This document shows, piece by piece, positions 17,819 to 26,988 of a DNA stretch of 64,000 nt. Both the position numbers and the translations under genes were made by a program. How positions within the stretch are numbered: position 1 is the stretch's first letter; each line of letters starts with the position of its first letter. Below the pieces are notes generated by a model. That model was given only the letters and a program-made list of their open reading frames with translations. It had not been told where the DNA came from and ran no database searches. The stretch comes from Parabacteroides distasonis ATCC 8503 (lineage in GTDB: Bacteria > Bacteroidota > Bacteroidia > Bacteroidales > Tannerellaceae), in NCBI RefSeq assembly GCF_000012845.1, contig NC_009615.1, positions 2,069,501-2,133,500 of the forward strand, given 5' to 3'.

Positions 17819-18646
17819 TTATTCCTCATTATTATCTTCCTCATTCTCCTCGTCTTCTTCCTTTGGGGCTTTTTTCACGAAGAACGCACTCAACTCATAC
17901 AAACCGTAGAGCGGTAAGAATACGATACTTAACGTAAACGGATCACTACTTGGAGTGATGAACGCCGCACCAACTAACAAGCCGACAACAGCATGCCGTC
18001 TGTATTTATGAAAGAACGAGCGGTTTAGCAGCCCTATCTGAGATAATAGCCAAGATACCAATGGCATCTCAAATACGATTCCCATCACGAATATCAACAT
18101 CAAGAAGTTATCCATGTAAGAATCAAGGGATACCTGTTCCGTAATGGCGGCACTCAACTCGTAAGTCGCCAAGAAACGTAGTGTCATCGGGAACACCAAG
18201 AAATAACCCACTGAGCATCCGATAAAGAACATTATCGTTCCGAACAAGAATACCCAACGTACATTTTTCTTCTCATTTTCGTAAAGAGCCGGACTTACGA
18301 ACTTCCAGATCTCCCACATCAAATAGGGGAAAGTCAATAATAACGCCAACCAGAAAGAACTTGTCATATGCGTGAAGAACTGGGAAGCCAGCTTGATATT
18401 GACAATGTTCACATGGAAAGTATCATTACAAAAGTCCGGGAGAAAAGAAAAATGAGAACTAATCTTACACATTTCCCGATAGACGATGAAATCGGAGCTA
18501 CACGGGGCCATCACGACATTATCGAACAGCCACGGCATTACCGAGAACCCGGCTATAGCAAAAACAAAGAGCGCTAAAATAGAACGAAATAAAGTCCAAC
18601 GAAGTTCTTCTAGGTGATCCCAGAATGACATTTCTTCTTGTTGCAT
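17819..18646 (-). CDS. tatC: Sec-independent protein translocase TatC
   Basis: TatC is the polytopic membrane core that recognises twin-arginine signal peptides. The 275-aa protein starts with the conserved cytoplasmic MSFWDHLEELRWTLFRS element and has the six expected membrane segments, including FPYLMWEIWKFVSPALYENEKK between helices 2 and 3. Its C-terminal tail is very acidic (EEDEENEEDNNEE). It lies 6 bp after tatA, so tatA-tatC form one operon. No tatB is present, as is usual in Bacteroidota. Confidence 0.95.
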   Translation of the reverse strand: MQQEEMSFWDHLEELRWTLFRSILALFVFAIAGFSVMPWLFDNVVMAPCSSDFIVYREMCKISSHFSFLPDFCNDTFHVNIVNIKLASQFFTHMTSSFWLALLLTFPYLMWEIWKFVSPALYENEKKNVRWVFLFGTIMFFIGCSVGYFLVFPMTLRFLATYELSAAITEQVSLDSYMDNFLMLIFVMGIVFEMPLVSWLLSQIGLLNRSFFHKYRRHAVVGLLVGAAFITPSSDPFTLSIVFLPLYGLYELSAFFVKKAPKEEDEENEEDNNEE

Positions 18647-18652
18647 CTTCCT

Positions 18653-18847
18653 TTACTTCTTTTCCGTATCGTCTAATTTGATATCGTCTTCCAATCCTTT
18701 TACACCGTCCTTGAAATTCTTCACGCCCTTACCGATACCTTTCATCAGCTCAGGAATTTTCTTACCACCGAAAAGCAATAACACAACAATGGCGATGATC
18801 ACGATCTCGCCTGTACCTAAGTTTCCTAAAAATAGTAATTCATTCAT
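18653..18847 (-). CDS. tatA: Twin-arginine translocase subunit TatA/E
   Basis: The 64-aa protein has the TatA layout: a short N-terminal membrane helix (about residues 9-25), a glycine hinge with the conserved [16 protein letters not shown], then a basic/acidic amphipathic helix. It polymerises to form the Tat pore with TatC. A TATCTTTG -7 box sits at 18891-18898, giving a leader of about 40 nt. Confidence 0.93.
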   Translation of the reverse strand: MNELLFLGNLGTGEIVIIAIVVLLLFGGKKIPELMKGIGKGVKNFKDGVKGLEDDIKLDDTEKK

Positions 18848-18890
18848 GATATTATAATATTAGTCATTAATATTCTCGTTTCTATGGGGG

Positions 18891-18898
18891 CAAAGATA
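18891..18898 (-). promoter_or_regulatory. Candidate -7 box of the tatA-tatC operon
   Basis: The minus strand reads TATCTTTG, a perfect match to the phylum -7 consensus, about 45 bp before the tatA start. Confidence 0.6.
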
Positions 18899-18938
18899 CA
18901 ATTTGTAATGAATAGTAGCCTCATTATTCCAAATTTAT

Positions 18939-18946
18939 TACCTTTG
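18939..18946 (+). promoter_or_regulatory. Candidate -7 box of fabD
   Basis: TACCTTTG matches TAnnTTTG and lies 40 bp before the fabD ATG at 18987. It is back-to-back with the tatA promoter, about 40 bp away. Confidence 0.6.
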
Positions 18947-18986
18947 CACCGTCTTAAAAAACTGAAATTAGAAAAAAATTAGAAAG

Positions 18987-19868
18987 ATGAAAGCGTACGT
19001 ATTTCCCGGTCAGGGGGCACAGTTCGTAGGTATGGGCAAAGACCTCTACGATAATAATCCTCTTGCTAAAGAGATGTTTGAGAAGGCTAACGAGATCCTT
19101 GGTTTCCGTATCACGGATTTAATGTTTGCCGGAACAGACGAGGATCTGAGACAAACCAAAGTTACTCAACCAGCGATCTTCTTACACTCTGTCATTCTCG
19201 CGAAAACATTAGGTGATCAATTCCAACCGGATATGACCGCAGGTCACTCATTAGGAGAATTCTCTGCCTTGGTAGCTGCCGGAGCATTGTCTTTCGAGGA
19301 CGGCTTGGTATTAGTTTCCAAACGTGCCATGGCTATGCAAAAGGCTTGCGAGGCAACTCCCTCTACAATGGCCGCCGTATTAGCCTTGCCGGACGCGACG
19401 GTTGAGGAAATTTGCGCGAGCATCAAGGACGAGGTAGTGGTTTGCGCTAACTATAATTGCCCGGGCCAATTGGTAATCTCCGGCTCTATCCCCGGTATCG
19501 ATCAGGCTTGCGAGAAGTTATTGGCCGCAGGCGCTAAGCGTGCCTTGAAGTTGAAAGTAGGTGGAGCGTTCCATTCTCCATTGATGGAACCAGCTCGTAC
19601 TGAGTTGGCTGCCGCTATCGAGGCTACGACGATCAATAAACCTTCTTGCCCGGTTTACCAGAACGTAAGCACGAAAGCCGAGACTTGCCCGGAAACAATT
19701 AAGACTAACTTGATCGCACAGTTAACCGCCCCGGTACGTTGGACCCAAAGCGTACAGAACATGATCGCCGACGGTGCCACTCATTTCATCGAGTTAGGCC
19801 CGGGTGCCGTTCTTCAGGGATTGGTTAAAAAGATCAATAAGGAAATGACTACGGAAGGTATGCAATAA
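18987..19868 (+). CDS. fabD: Malonyl-CoA:ACP transacylase FabD
   Basis: FabD moves malonyl groups from CoA to acyl carrier protein to start fatty-acid elongation. The 293-aa length is standard. The N-terminal FPGQGAQFVGMG, the nucleophile elbow GHSLGE (Ser 88), the LVISG segment and the catalytic His in GGAFHSPLM are all present. The gene is monocistronic: its own promoter lies upstream and a strong hairpin follows. Confidence 0.96.
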   Translation: MKAYVFPGQGAQFVGMGKDLYDNNPLAKEMFEKANEILGFRITDLMFAGTDEDLRQTKVTQPAIFLHSVILAKTLGDQFQPDMTAGHSLGEFSALVAAGALSFEDGLVLVSKRAMAMQKACEATPSTMAAVLALPDATVEEICASIKDEVVVCANYNCPGQLVISGSIPGIDQACEKLLAAGAKRALKLKVGGAFHSPLMEPARTELAAAIEATTINKPSCPVYQNVSTKAETCPETIKTNLIAQLTAPVRWTQSVQNMIADGATHFIELGPGAVLQGLVKKINKEMTTEGMQ

Positions 19869-19891
19869 TTTACCTTTCAATGTAATAGGAT

Positions 19892-19945
19892 AAAAGTCCG
19901 AAAAGGATGGAGGGTGATTTTCCTCGTCTTTTCCGGACTTTTTTA
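19892..19945 (+). terminator. Terminator after fabD
   Basis: AAAAGTCCG-AAAAG (19892-19905) pairs with CTTTTCCGGACTTTT (19928-19942) with a single bulge, followed by a T-run on the plus strand. Confidence 0.85.
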
Positions 19946-20036
19946 TATACGATGATGATTCGAAAAGATCTTGAATGCTAAACTAATCAAAGGCCAACGT
20001 TGTTTTATACTATAAACACAATTCAGAATATAGAAA

Positions 20037-20843
20037 ATGGAAACAATACAACAGAAAAATAGGATTATCCTACTTTGGCCGGATGGAGCGCCCACTAGTA
20101 ATGGATTGGCCGGCGTAGAATTGGAAGATGCCCCGAATGCCATATCCAATATATCGAACCCTTCCCTATTGGTTTATCCGGCGACGAAGCCGAATGGCAA
20201 GGCGATCTTGATGTGTCCGGGTGGCGGACTTTCCAAGATTTCGATCGGACATGAGGGGCGTGATATGGCCGCATGGTTTAACGCGCAAGGTATTACTTAT
20301 GCCGTATTGAAATACCGGATGCCGAACGGACATAGGGAAGTTCCTCTGGACGATGTTCGCCAAGGTCTCCGCATCCTCCATAATTACTCGGAAGAGTGGA
20401 AGATTACGAAGGTCGGTGTCATGGGTGCCTCCATTGGCGGTTATATCGCCGGGCATGCCGCAATATTCGGGGTAGACGACGCACGTCCAGATTTCCAAAT
20501 ACTCCTTTATCCGGTTATCAGTATGCTACCTCATTTAACGCACCTTAAATCGAGGGAACGGCTATTAGGAGCGAATCCCACGCATGAGGAAGAGGAAGCT
20601 TTCTCTTTGGAATTGCACGTAAACTCACTGACACCTCCCGCCTTTATAGCGTTGGCTTCGGATGACGAGGCGGTTAGCCCGGAGAATAGCGTGCTTTATT
20701 ATCTCGCTTTGCTAAAAAACAAGGTGTCCGCCTCCTTGCATATTTATCCAAAGGGCGGCCATAGTTTTGGGTTCCGGGACAACTTCGTATACAAACGTCA
20801 ATGGACTGACGAACTGGAGAAATGGCTAAGCACGATTGAGTAA
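20037..20843 (+). CDS. Alpha/beta hydrolase (esterase-like)
   Basis: A 268-aa serine hydrolase without a signal peptide. The oxyanion-loop region MCPGGGLSKIS, nucleophile elbow GASIGGYIAG, Asp region SDDEAVSPENS and catalytic His in GGHSFGF show an intact triad. It resembles BD-FAE-like and 'endo-xylanase-annotated' esterases that Bacteroidota use on acetylated sugars, but those are usually exported and this one looks cytoplasmic. The substrate is not known. Confidence 0.88.
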   Translation: METIQQKNRIILLWPDGAPTSNGLAGVELEDAPNAISNISNPSLLVYPATKPNGKAILMCPGGGLSKISIGHEGRDMAAWFNAQGITYAVLKYRMPNGHREVPLDDVRQGLRILHNYSEEWKITKVGVMGASIGGYIAGHAAIFGVDDARPDFQILLYPVISMLPHLTHLKSRERLLGANPTHEEEEAFSLELHVNSLTPPAFIALASDDEAVSPENSVLYYLALLKNKVSASLHIYPKGGHSFGFRDNFVYKRQWTDELEKWLSTIE

Positions 20844-20850
20844 ATCTCAA

Positions 20851-20890
20851 AAAAACGGTGCCACACAAATAAATGCGTGACACCGAAAAA
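20851..20890 (-). terminator. Terminator at the end of the SusC/SusD pair 1
   Basis: CGGTGCCAC (20856-20864) pairs with GTGACACCG (20877-20885) with one mismatch. A T-run follows on the minus strand (A-run at 20849-20855 on plus), behind the SusD stop. Confidence 0.75.
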
Positions 20891-20919
20891 GTATATATAA
20901 AACAGACCAAGCAGGTTCG

Positions 20920-22848
20920 CTATTTAGCGTTCCACCAAAGTGGAGTAGTCGTCAAGTCCGGGCCGCCCAAAAGCTGGAGAGCTTGCGCATAACCCGCTTG
21001 ATTATTCGTTTGGATATTCGCCGGATAACGATAACGTTTCGGGTAGAAATCCCAACGGCATTCCTTAGAGGTAGCGACCGTCAAAGGAACTTGATTCAAT
21101 GGGTTGTAATCCTTCTCTACCGCTTGGTTCTCGAAGAAAGGAAGACCTAAACGACGATGATCGCTCCAAGCCTCTTCCGGCAACCAAGGAACTTGCGCTA
21201 TATATTTCTGGGTGATAATCTTCGTAAGGGCGTCATTATTATAAGCGCCATTCCGATAGATCGAGTTATGGGGATATTCATACGTACGGCTTTTTACCTC
21301 CTTCGTATAGGGGTCCGTATAACGGATCGTATATGATTTCGCCTCTGTCGTATGGTCGAAAGCGACGGAAGTACCTACACGGTTGTATTTCTGAGACGAT
21401 AGGTAATCACCGACTTGGCTCAATAAGCCATGATACTCAAAACTAGCCGTAACACCAGACTCATAATTGGATTTAGCTGTTCCCGGAACTTTCCAGCCTT
21501 TCACCGCAGCCTCCGCCAATAAGAAGTAACTTTCCCACGGGCCGAAGAAGACACGCTTATTGGTGCTCATTCGATATTGTTTCGATATAGAGGGATAATT
21601 ATAATTCTTACCTGTCAGCTCACTTACCAGACCGGCTTTCACGTCCCATTCTCCGGCGACCCAAGTGCCCCACGTATATTTCGGATCGATCGTCAACATA
21701 TTCTGGGTATTATCCGCCGGATTCTTCAAGTGAACCGGCTTCACCTCGCTGGCCGCACCGATATAATCGGAATAAACCACACCATCATCCCAGCCCACTA
21801 CACTAAACAACTTCGGGGCACGGGGATCTACATATTGAGGTATACCGTCGAAATAGAAACCGGCGCACGGATCATTCGTCGTCAGCGGGAAGTGCTGGTT
21901 CAAATATAAACCTTGATAATCGTATGGATTCTTCAAATGGCTTTTTAAGGAGTCCGGCAACGGAAATTCCTGTCCACCCAAACCAACTACCAAGTTCTTA
22001 AACGTCACGGACATTGCCTGCCCGTTCCAAGGACGAGACATCACGCTCGTCAACTCATCCCACCCCTCTTTCTCCTGCACGGAAGCGATATCGGTTGGCT
22101 CGGAGATAAATGTCTTAGAGGCGGCATCCTCAAATTCCGCTCTCGCCAAGGCAGGATCGACAGCCGAGATACGCATCGCCAAACGCATACGCAAAGAGTT
22201 GGCGTACTTTTTCCATTTCGTAACATTTCCCGCATAGAAAGCATCCTCGTTAGCCATAGCGGACATATCCAAGGAGGGGTCTAACGCAGACTCAGCTTCC
22301 CGTAACTCTTTCAATATAAATTGATAGATAGCTTCTACACTATCGTACTCAGCCGGTACACCGGAGAAAGCGGCCAACGCAGGGATCGGCCCGAAACCGT
22401 CAGCTACTTCCGAGTTCAAGTAAGCACGCCAGATACGGGACATCTGGATCACGTTCTTATAATAAGGATAGGTATCCGCCTCGCCATTGGCAACCATCTG
22501 CTCTCCTAACTGGATCGCTTTGGTCACTTGATTCAGCCAACCTACGGCGTAATCATTACTCAAGTAGATCGTACTATAATCATTGTTATCCGTACCGATC
22601 GTAAAACCACTTCCCCTATTGAAACGGGAAGCACGGTCCCAGTACAAGATAAAGATACGCTCGGCTATCTCTGGGTTCATCTGGTCTCCCATGATAGAGG
22701 CATTCAGGAACCATTGGGGCTTCACCTTATCCTCTCCCACAAGATTCGGGTCCTCATTGATCTCCTGAAAGTCATTACAGGAAGAAAGAAGAGCAGCCAC
22801 CGATACCAATCCGGTAAAAAGTATATTTCTTGTTTTCATCTTCATCAT
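20920..22848 (-). CDS. SusD/RagB-like outer-membrane lipoprotein (pair 1)
   Basis: This 642-aa surface lipoprotein (lipobox LLSSC, Cys 24) is the substrate-binding lid of a TonB-dependent nutrient importer. It follows its SusC partner by 32 bp. It belongs to the SusD-like_2 type branch, judged from NEDPN near the N-terminus and NPEIAERIFILYW. It is a full-length paralogue of the SusD at 26989-28944, sharing long identical blocks such as ERIFILYW, WRAYLNSE and LPFFENQAVE. No adjacent glycosidase, ECF sigma or anti-sigma factor indicates the nutrient. Confidence 0.93.
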   Translation of the reverse strand: MMKMKTRNILFTGLVSVAALLSSCNDFQEINEDPNLVGEDKVKPQWFLNASIMGDQMNPEIAERIFILYWDRASRFNRGSGFTIGTDNNDYSTIYLSNDYAVGWLNQVTKAIQLGEQMVANGEADTYPYYKNVIQMSRIWRAYLNSEVADGFGPIPALAAFSGVPAEYDSVEAIYQFILKELREAESALDPSLDMSAMANEDAFYAGNVTKWKKYANSLRMRLAMRISAVDPALARAEFEDAASKTFISEPTDIASVQEKEGWDELTSVMSRPWNGQAMSVTFKNLVVGLGGQEFPLPDSLKSHLKNPYDYQGLYLNQHFPLTTNDPCAGFYFDGIPQYVDPRAPKLFSVVGWDDGVVYSDYIGAASEVKPVHLKNPADNTQNMLTIDPKYTWGTWVAGEWDVKAGLVSELTGKNYNYPSISKQYRMSTNKRVFFGPWESYFLLAEAAVKGWKVPGTAKSNYESGVTASFEYHGLLSQVGDYLSSQKYNRVGTSVAFDHTTEAKSYTIRYTDPYTKEVKSRTYEYPHNSIYRNGAYNNDALTKIITQKYIAQVPWLPEEAWSDHRRLGLPFFENQAVEKDYNPLNQVPLTVATSKECRWDFYPKRYRYPANIQTNNQAGYAQALQLLGGPDLTTTPLWWNAK

Positions 22849-22880
22849 TTTTATCGTAATTCAAATTATCATGTATTCCA

Positions 22881-25800
22881 TTAGAATCCCACGGTTACGT
22901 TAAACGTATAGGAACGGCTGGTCGGCGCGGCTCCATTCTCGAATCCGGTAGCGTTGGTATTCGTGGCGGCAACGGACTCGGGGTCGATACCCGGCAAGTT
23001 ATAATGGATCATCCAAACATTGTTACAAGTAGCGGATAGACGTACACGCTGGAAAGGCGTTTTCTTCAACATCTGTCGATTGAACTCGTAGCCAAAGGTG
23101 ATATTACGCAAACGGACATTGGTGGCGCTATAGGTATAAACCTCTGGTAAACCATAATTTCCGGTAGACCCAATACGCTCCCAATAGTTCTGGGGAGTGA
23201 CGGCGACCGTATTCTCCGCATAACCACTACCCTGTTGAACCACGGTATTCGGTACCACGAATTCGGCACGATCACCATTCACCACTGTTCCGGCGGCGTT
23301 ACCCCGGGTATACAGGTTGGAGGCTGTCGCCGAATAGATGCTACCACCGATACGGAAGTCTATCAAGAAGCTCAGGTTAAAACCTTTATAAGAGAAATTA
23401 TTGGTCCAACCCATCATCCAATCCGGACTCTGGTTTCCTACTTTCGACTTCTCGGTAGAGATCAAAGGCAAACCATCATCACCTACGACGATCTTTCCAT
23501 AGTGAGGACTATTCTCATCGGTCACACGCATAAAGGTCTGCCCGTAGATCTCACCATAATAACCACCTACCGGAGCTACGATCTGGATAGCGTCGAACGT
23601 CTTTATATCATATAGATTCACGCCCTCGTATAATTCCTTGATCTTATTCCGGTTCAAGGAGAACTGCGCCGTAGAGCTCCAGCTCAATCCGGCGGGATTG
23701 TCTAGAATCGTACCGTTCAAGGAGATCTCCAAACCCTCGTTCTGAATGTTACCCGCATTAATCTTACGGGAAGCATAGCCGGAGAACGGGTCCATCGGTA
23801 AATCCAGTAACTGGCGGGTAGCGTTGGACTTATACCAAGCGGCATCCAAGCCTAACCGGTTATTGAAGAAACGGATATCGAAACCGGCCTCCCATGATTT
23901 AATCAACTCACTACGTACATCCGAGTCGTAAAGTACCTTACCCGGTTTCGCCGTCGTATTCCCGTTGGGGTCCTTGCCTACAGAGTAGAAGTTATATAAT
24001 TGATACGGGTCCAAGTCGTTACCTACCTCAGCGAAGGAGGCACGTACCTTAGCGAAAGAGAACCAATCCGGCATGCTTCCGCCAATCTTCGGCAACATAT
24101 CGGAGATCACCGCAGACAAGCTGACAGACGGATAGAAATAAGAGCGGTTGGCTTTCGACATCGTAGACGACCAATCGTTACGTGCCGTAACATCCAAGAA
24201 CAGATAACCATCCCAGTTCAACTGCAACGACCCGTACAAGGAATTCATACGACGGCGGATCAACTCGGAAGTGACCGTCGGCTTATTCACGCCATTATTC
24301 AGCGAGAACAAGTTCGGCACCAACAACTCTCCGGCAGAAGCGTTCATCTTATTACGTTGCTGGAGCATCAAGTTACCACCGAAAGTAACGAAGCCTCCCA
24401 GCCGATCGATCAAGTTATCCTTCCGGGCCGTAGCCAAGAAACTGAAGTTATTCTCATAGAAGGTCTCCGATCCCTCGGTATACAGACCTCTCGGACTGGT
24501 ATTACCACCGGCATATACTTTCTCGCTCTTCGTCGTGGTATAATAATCCGTACCACCTCTCAACTCAATATCGAACCAATCGGTCGGGGCATATTTCAAG
24601 GAGATATTTCCTAACAAACGGTTACGGGTATCCTCGTTCTGGCGATAACGGGTCACCCAATAAGGGTTCTCCTGCGGATTCTTGGAGGCATCATACCAAA
24701 TCATATTGCCTTGCTCATCCACGTCATCCTCAAACTCACGGATATTCAAGGAACGAGGCAGGTTATAGATCGTATTGAAAGCGTTCGAGGGATTCACGCC
24801 CTGAATCGGGCGGTTATGCGCGTTTTGATTGATATAATTCACCTTGGCATCTACTTTCCACTTTTCCGCCTCATCCAAGAAAGTGGTGGCACGCAAGGTA
24901 ATATTCGTCTTGTTTAGTTTTGAGCGTGGGGTGATACTAGCATCGTCGGAACGGTTTACGGAGGCGAATACCGCCGTACCCTTTATGTTCTGCTGGAAGC
25001 TGACACCCTCGTTAAAGGAGGTTCCGGTGCGGAAAAAAGCGTCGATATTATCATAAGTATGCAGAGGGATTTGGTTGCCTCTCCAATCGGTTACCATTTG
25101 TCCCATGGCTTTCGGTCCCCAGCTAAGGCGGGATTGGTTATCGTAAACGCCCACGGAGCCTTGTCCGAAGTCGTTCTGTAAATCAGGTTTCAGGAAAATC
25201 GTCTCGGCGGTGATACCGGCGTTGATCGTAATACCGAGTCCCTCGTTCTTACGTCCGGACTTGGTAGTGATCAAGATCACGCCGTTACCGGCACGTGAGC
25301 CATAAAGGGCGGCGGCGGAAGCACCCTTCAATACCGTCATGGACTCGATATCTTCCGGGTTGATATCCGAAAGGCCGTTACCCATGTCCGCTCCGGAGTT
25401 ACCCCATACATCATCCACGCCACCGGTGAAGTTATCCATCGGGGTACCGTCTACGACGATCAAGGGCTGGTTGCTACCCGTCAAGGAGTTGTTACCACGA
25501 AGTACGATCTTAGAAGACCCTCCTACGCCATTGCTTGAACGGACGATCTGCAAACCGGAAACCTTACCGGAAAGGGAGTTCGCCAAGTTCGGCTCACGGG
25601 AGGCCAAGAGGTCATCCCCTTTCAACTCCTGCATGGCATAACCCAAGGCTTTCTTATCCCGTTTCATACCCAAGGCGGTCACCACCACCTCATCGAGTTT
25701 CTGGGTATCTTCCACGAGTTTAACCGTAATCTCGGACTGGCCAGTATACGGGATGTCTTGCGAGGTATAACCGATAAACGATATCTGTATGATATCCCCT

Positions 25801-26048
25801 TTCTTCACGTTATCCAAGGTAAAATGTCCGTCCAAGTCGGTCATAGTACCATTGGTAGTTCCTTTCACGATTACGGACGCCCCGGTAACGGGTCCTAAGG
25901 CATCCTCAACTATTCCCGACACCTTTGCGTTTTGCTGTGAAATGTCAACCCTCGGAATCCCGGACATAGGCGTGGCGTATAAGTTTCCCGAGAACCCAAG
26001 CGCCCCTACCAACAGGATTAAGCTGACTGGTCTGAATCTTTTCAACAT
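22881..26048 (-). CDS. SusC/RagA-like TonB-linked outer-membrane transporter (pair 1)
   Basis: A 1055-aa SusC-type TonB-dependent transporter. After a signal peptide it has a carboxypeptidase-regulatory-like domain (about 40-125, VSGIVEDALGPVTGASV...), the linker TQKLDEVVVTALG, a plug domain with VLKGASAAALYGSRAGNG, and a long beta barrel ending in TFNVTVGF. It pairs with the SusD just downstream. It is closely similar along its whole length to the SusC at 28960-32106 but uses more G/C-ending codons. No clear TAnnTTTG box was found in its upstream region. Confidence 0.94.
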   Translation of the reverse strand: MLKRFRPVSLILLVGALGFSGNLYATPMSGIPRVDISQQNAKVSGIVEDALGPVTGASVIVKGTTNGTMTDLDGHFTLDNVKKGDIIQISFIGYTSQDIPYTGQSEITVKLVEDTQKLDEVVVTALGMKRDKKALGYAMQELKGDDLLASREPNLANSLSGKVSGLQIVRSSNGVGGSSKIVLRGNNSLTGSNQPLIVVDGTPMDNFTGGVDDVWGNSGADMGNGLSDINPEDIESMTVLKGASAAALYGSRAGNGVILITTKSGRKNEGLGITINAGITAETIFLKPDLQNDFGQGSVGVYDNQSRLSWGPKAMGQMVTDWRGNQIPLHTYDNIDAFFRTGTSFNEGVSFQQNIKGTAVFASVNRSDDASITPRSKLNKTNITLRATTFLDEAEKWKVDAKVNYINQNAHNRPIQGVNPSNAFNTIYNLPRSLNIREFEDDVDEQGNMIWYDASKNPQENPYWVTRYRQNEDTRNRLLGNISLKYAPTDWFDIELRGGTDYYTTTKSEKVYAGGNTSPRGLYTEGSETFYENNFSFLATARKDNLIDRLGGFVTFGGNLMLQQRNKMNASAGELLVPNLFSLNNGVNKPTVTSELIRRRMNSLYGSLQLNWDGYLFLDVTARNDWSSTMSKANRSYFYPSVSLSAVISDMLPKIGGSMPDWFSFAKVRASFAEVGNDLDPYQLYNFYSVGKDPNGNTTAKPGKVLYDSDVRSELIKSWEAGFDIRFFNNRLGLDAAWYKSNATRQLLDLPMDPFSGYASRKINAGNIQNEGLEISLNGTILDNPAGLSWSSTAQFSLNRNKIKELYEGVNLYDIKTFDAIQIVAPVGGYYGEIYGQTFMRVTDENSPHYGKIVVGDDGLPLISTEKSKVGNQSPDWMMGWTNNFSYKGFNLSFLIDFRIGGSIYSATASNLYTRGNAAGTVVNGDRAEFVVPNTVVQQGSGYAENTVAVTPQNYWERIGSTGNYGLPEVYTYSATNVRLRNITFGYEFNRQMLKKTPFQRVRLSATCNNVWMIHYNLPGIDPESVAATNTNATGFENGAAPTSRSYTFNVTVGF

Positions 26049-26513
26049 AACTACTGTTTTTTGTTTATTTTTCTAGACAATGTTTTAGTTTTTGCGTCAA
26101 CAAATGTCATTTATCCTGTATAAACATAAAAAGGGCAGATATGTTTTGAGTTTAACATATACAAGAGGTAACTGGTGAGGATACCGCAACTACTCTCTCC
26201 TTACAGACAAAACGAATAAGAGTTATCCTTACTAACATCCATAAAAAATTGATTTACAGAAATTTTAACCAAAGGATAACCAAACCGTAAAAGAGGCAGG
26301 AAGCCGTTAGTTATTCACTTCAGAAGCCAATAAAAGTTCCAGTTTACCCATACAAATCATCACCACAAAAAAAAGAAGGCGTACCGACATTTACATCGAT
26401 ACGCCCTTTTCTCGTAAGAATATTATTCTCTATAATTTCCGAATCAGTTACAATACAAAGTTGTCAAAAGACAAGAAAAGACAAGAAGTAGATATCTTTA
26501 TTTCCTATAAAGT
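26049..26513. other. 465-bp intergenic region upstream of SusC pair 1
   Basis: The region holds the terminator hairpin at 26371-26412 and is otherwise A/T-rich. I looked for the CAAAnnTA form of the -7 box on the minus strand and found only near misses, for example CAAAGGATA and CAAACCGTA, each with one extra base. No convincing open frame or RNA gene is visible. Confidence 0.5.
26371..26412 (-). terminator. Terminator after the 136-frame small exported protein
   Basis: GGCGTACCGA pairs with the TCGATACGCC side to form a roughly 13-bp imperfect stem. On the minus strand the hairpin is followed by TTCTTTTTTTT. It lies about 100 bp beyond the stop at 26514 and isolates SusC pair 1 from upstream transcription. 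Confidence 0.65.
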
Positions 26514-26879
26514 CTAATAAGCATGAATAGTAATCGTCAGCACATCACCATTCTTGTCTGTGACACAAAAAACAGCCGAGTCCCCTTTACTTGCACTCTG
26601 TGTCCAAATTAACGCAAAACGTCCAGACCCACCGGGATTAAATTGAATATAGTCACTACCACTCATTTTTTGCCACAAGAAATCTCCAGTAGAAGGTTGA
26701 GTAAAACGAATTTCCACTGATTTCCCAGCTTCAATACCAATTGAATTACTAGTCCTAGGTTCTCCATCCGCAAAAAGCGCTAGATTACCACTGTCTTTTA
26801 CATAATAACCATCTATTTGGGCATTGCAAAAAACACTAATTGTTCCAAATAAAAACAATACCATTAATAACTTTCTCAT
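26514..26879 (-). CDS. Small exported protein of unknown function
   Basis: A 121-aa protein from the ATG at 26879. The frame extends upstream to 26924, but MRKLLMVLFLFGTISVFCNAQ is a clean signal peptide and the extension overlaps a terminator stem. The mature part, about 100 residues (GIEAGKSVEIRFTQP..., WQKMSGSDYIQFNP..., FCVTDKNGDVLTITIHAY), looks all-beta, possibly an Ig-like or jelly-roll fold. I do not recognise a family. It sits alone between two SusC/SusD pairs with terminators on both sides and no visible promoter. It may be a third surface or periplasmic component, or cargo left by the duplication. Confidence 0.7.
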   Translation of the reverse strand: MRKLLMVLFLFGTISVFCNAQIDGYYVKDSGNLALFADGEPRTSNSIGIEAGKSVEIRFTQPSTGDFLWQKMSGSDYIQFNPGGSGRFALIWTQSASKGDSAVFCVTDKNGDVLTITIHAY

Positions 26880-26915
26880 AACTGTAAAATTTAAAAGTTT
26901 AACATTAAAAACATA

Positions 26916-26956
26916 AATCCTCACGTTGAATGATGATACATCCCAACGTGAGGATT
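26916..26956 (-). terminator. Strong terminator at the end of SusC/SusD pair 2
   Basis: AATCCTCACGTTG (26916-26928) and CAACGTGAGGATT (26944-26956) are a perfect 13-bp inverted repeat with a 15-nt loop, followed by TTATGTTTTT on the minus strand. It is 33 bp beyond the SusD stop. Confidence 0.85.
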
Positions 26957-26988
26957 CCTATTATTTTGCAGTAAAAATACTATTCATA

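Noticed and set aside
26049..26370. Second invertible promoter upstream of SusC pair 1
   Set aside because: No inverted repeat like the one at 32242-32453 and no consensus -7 box was found.
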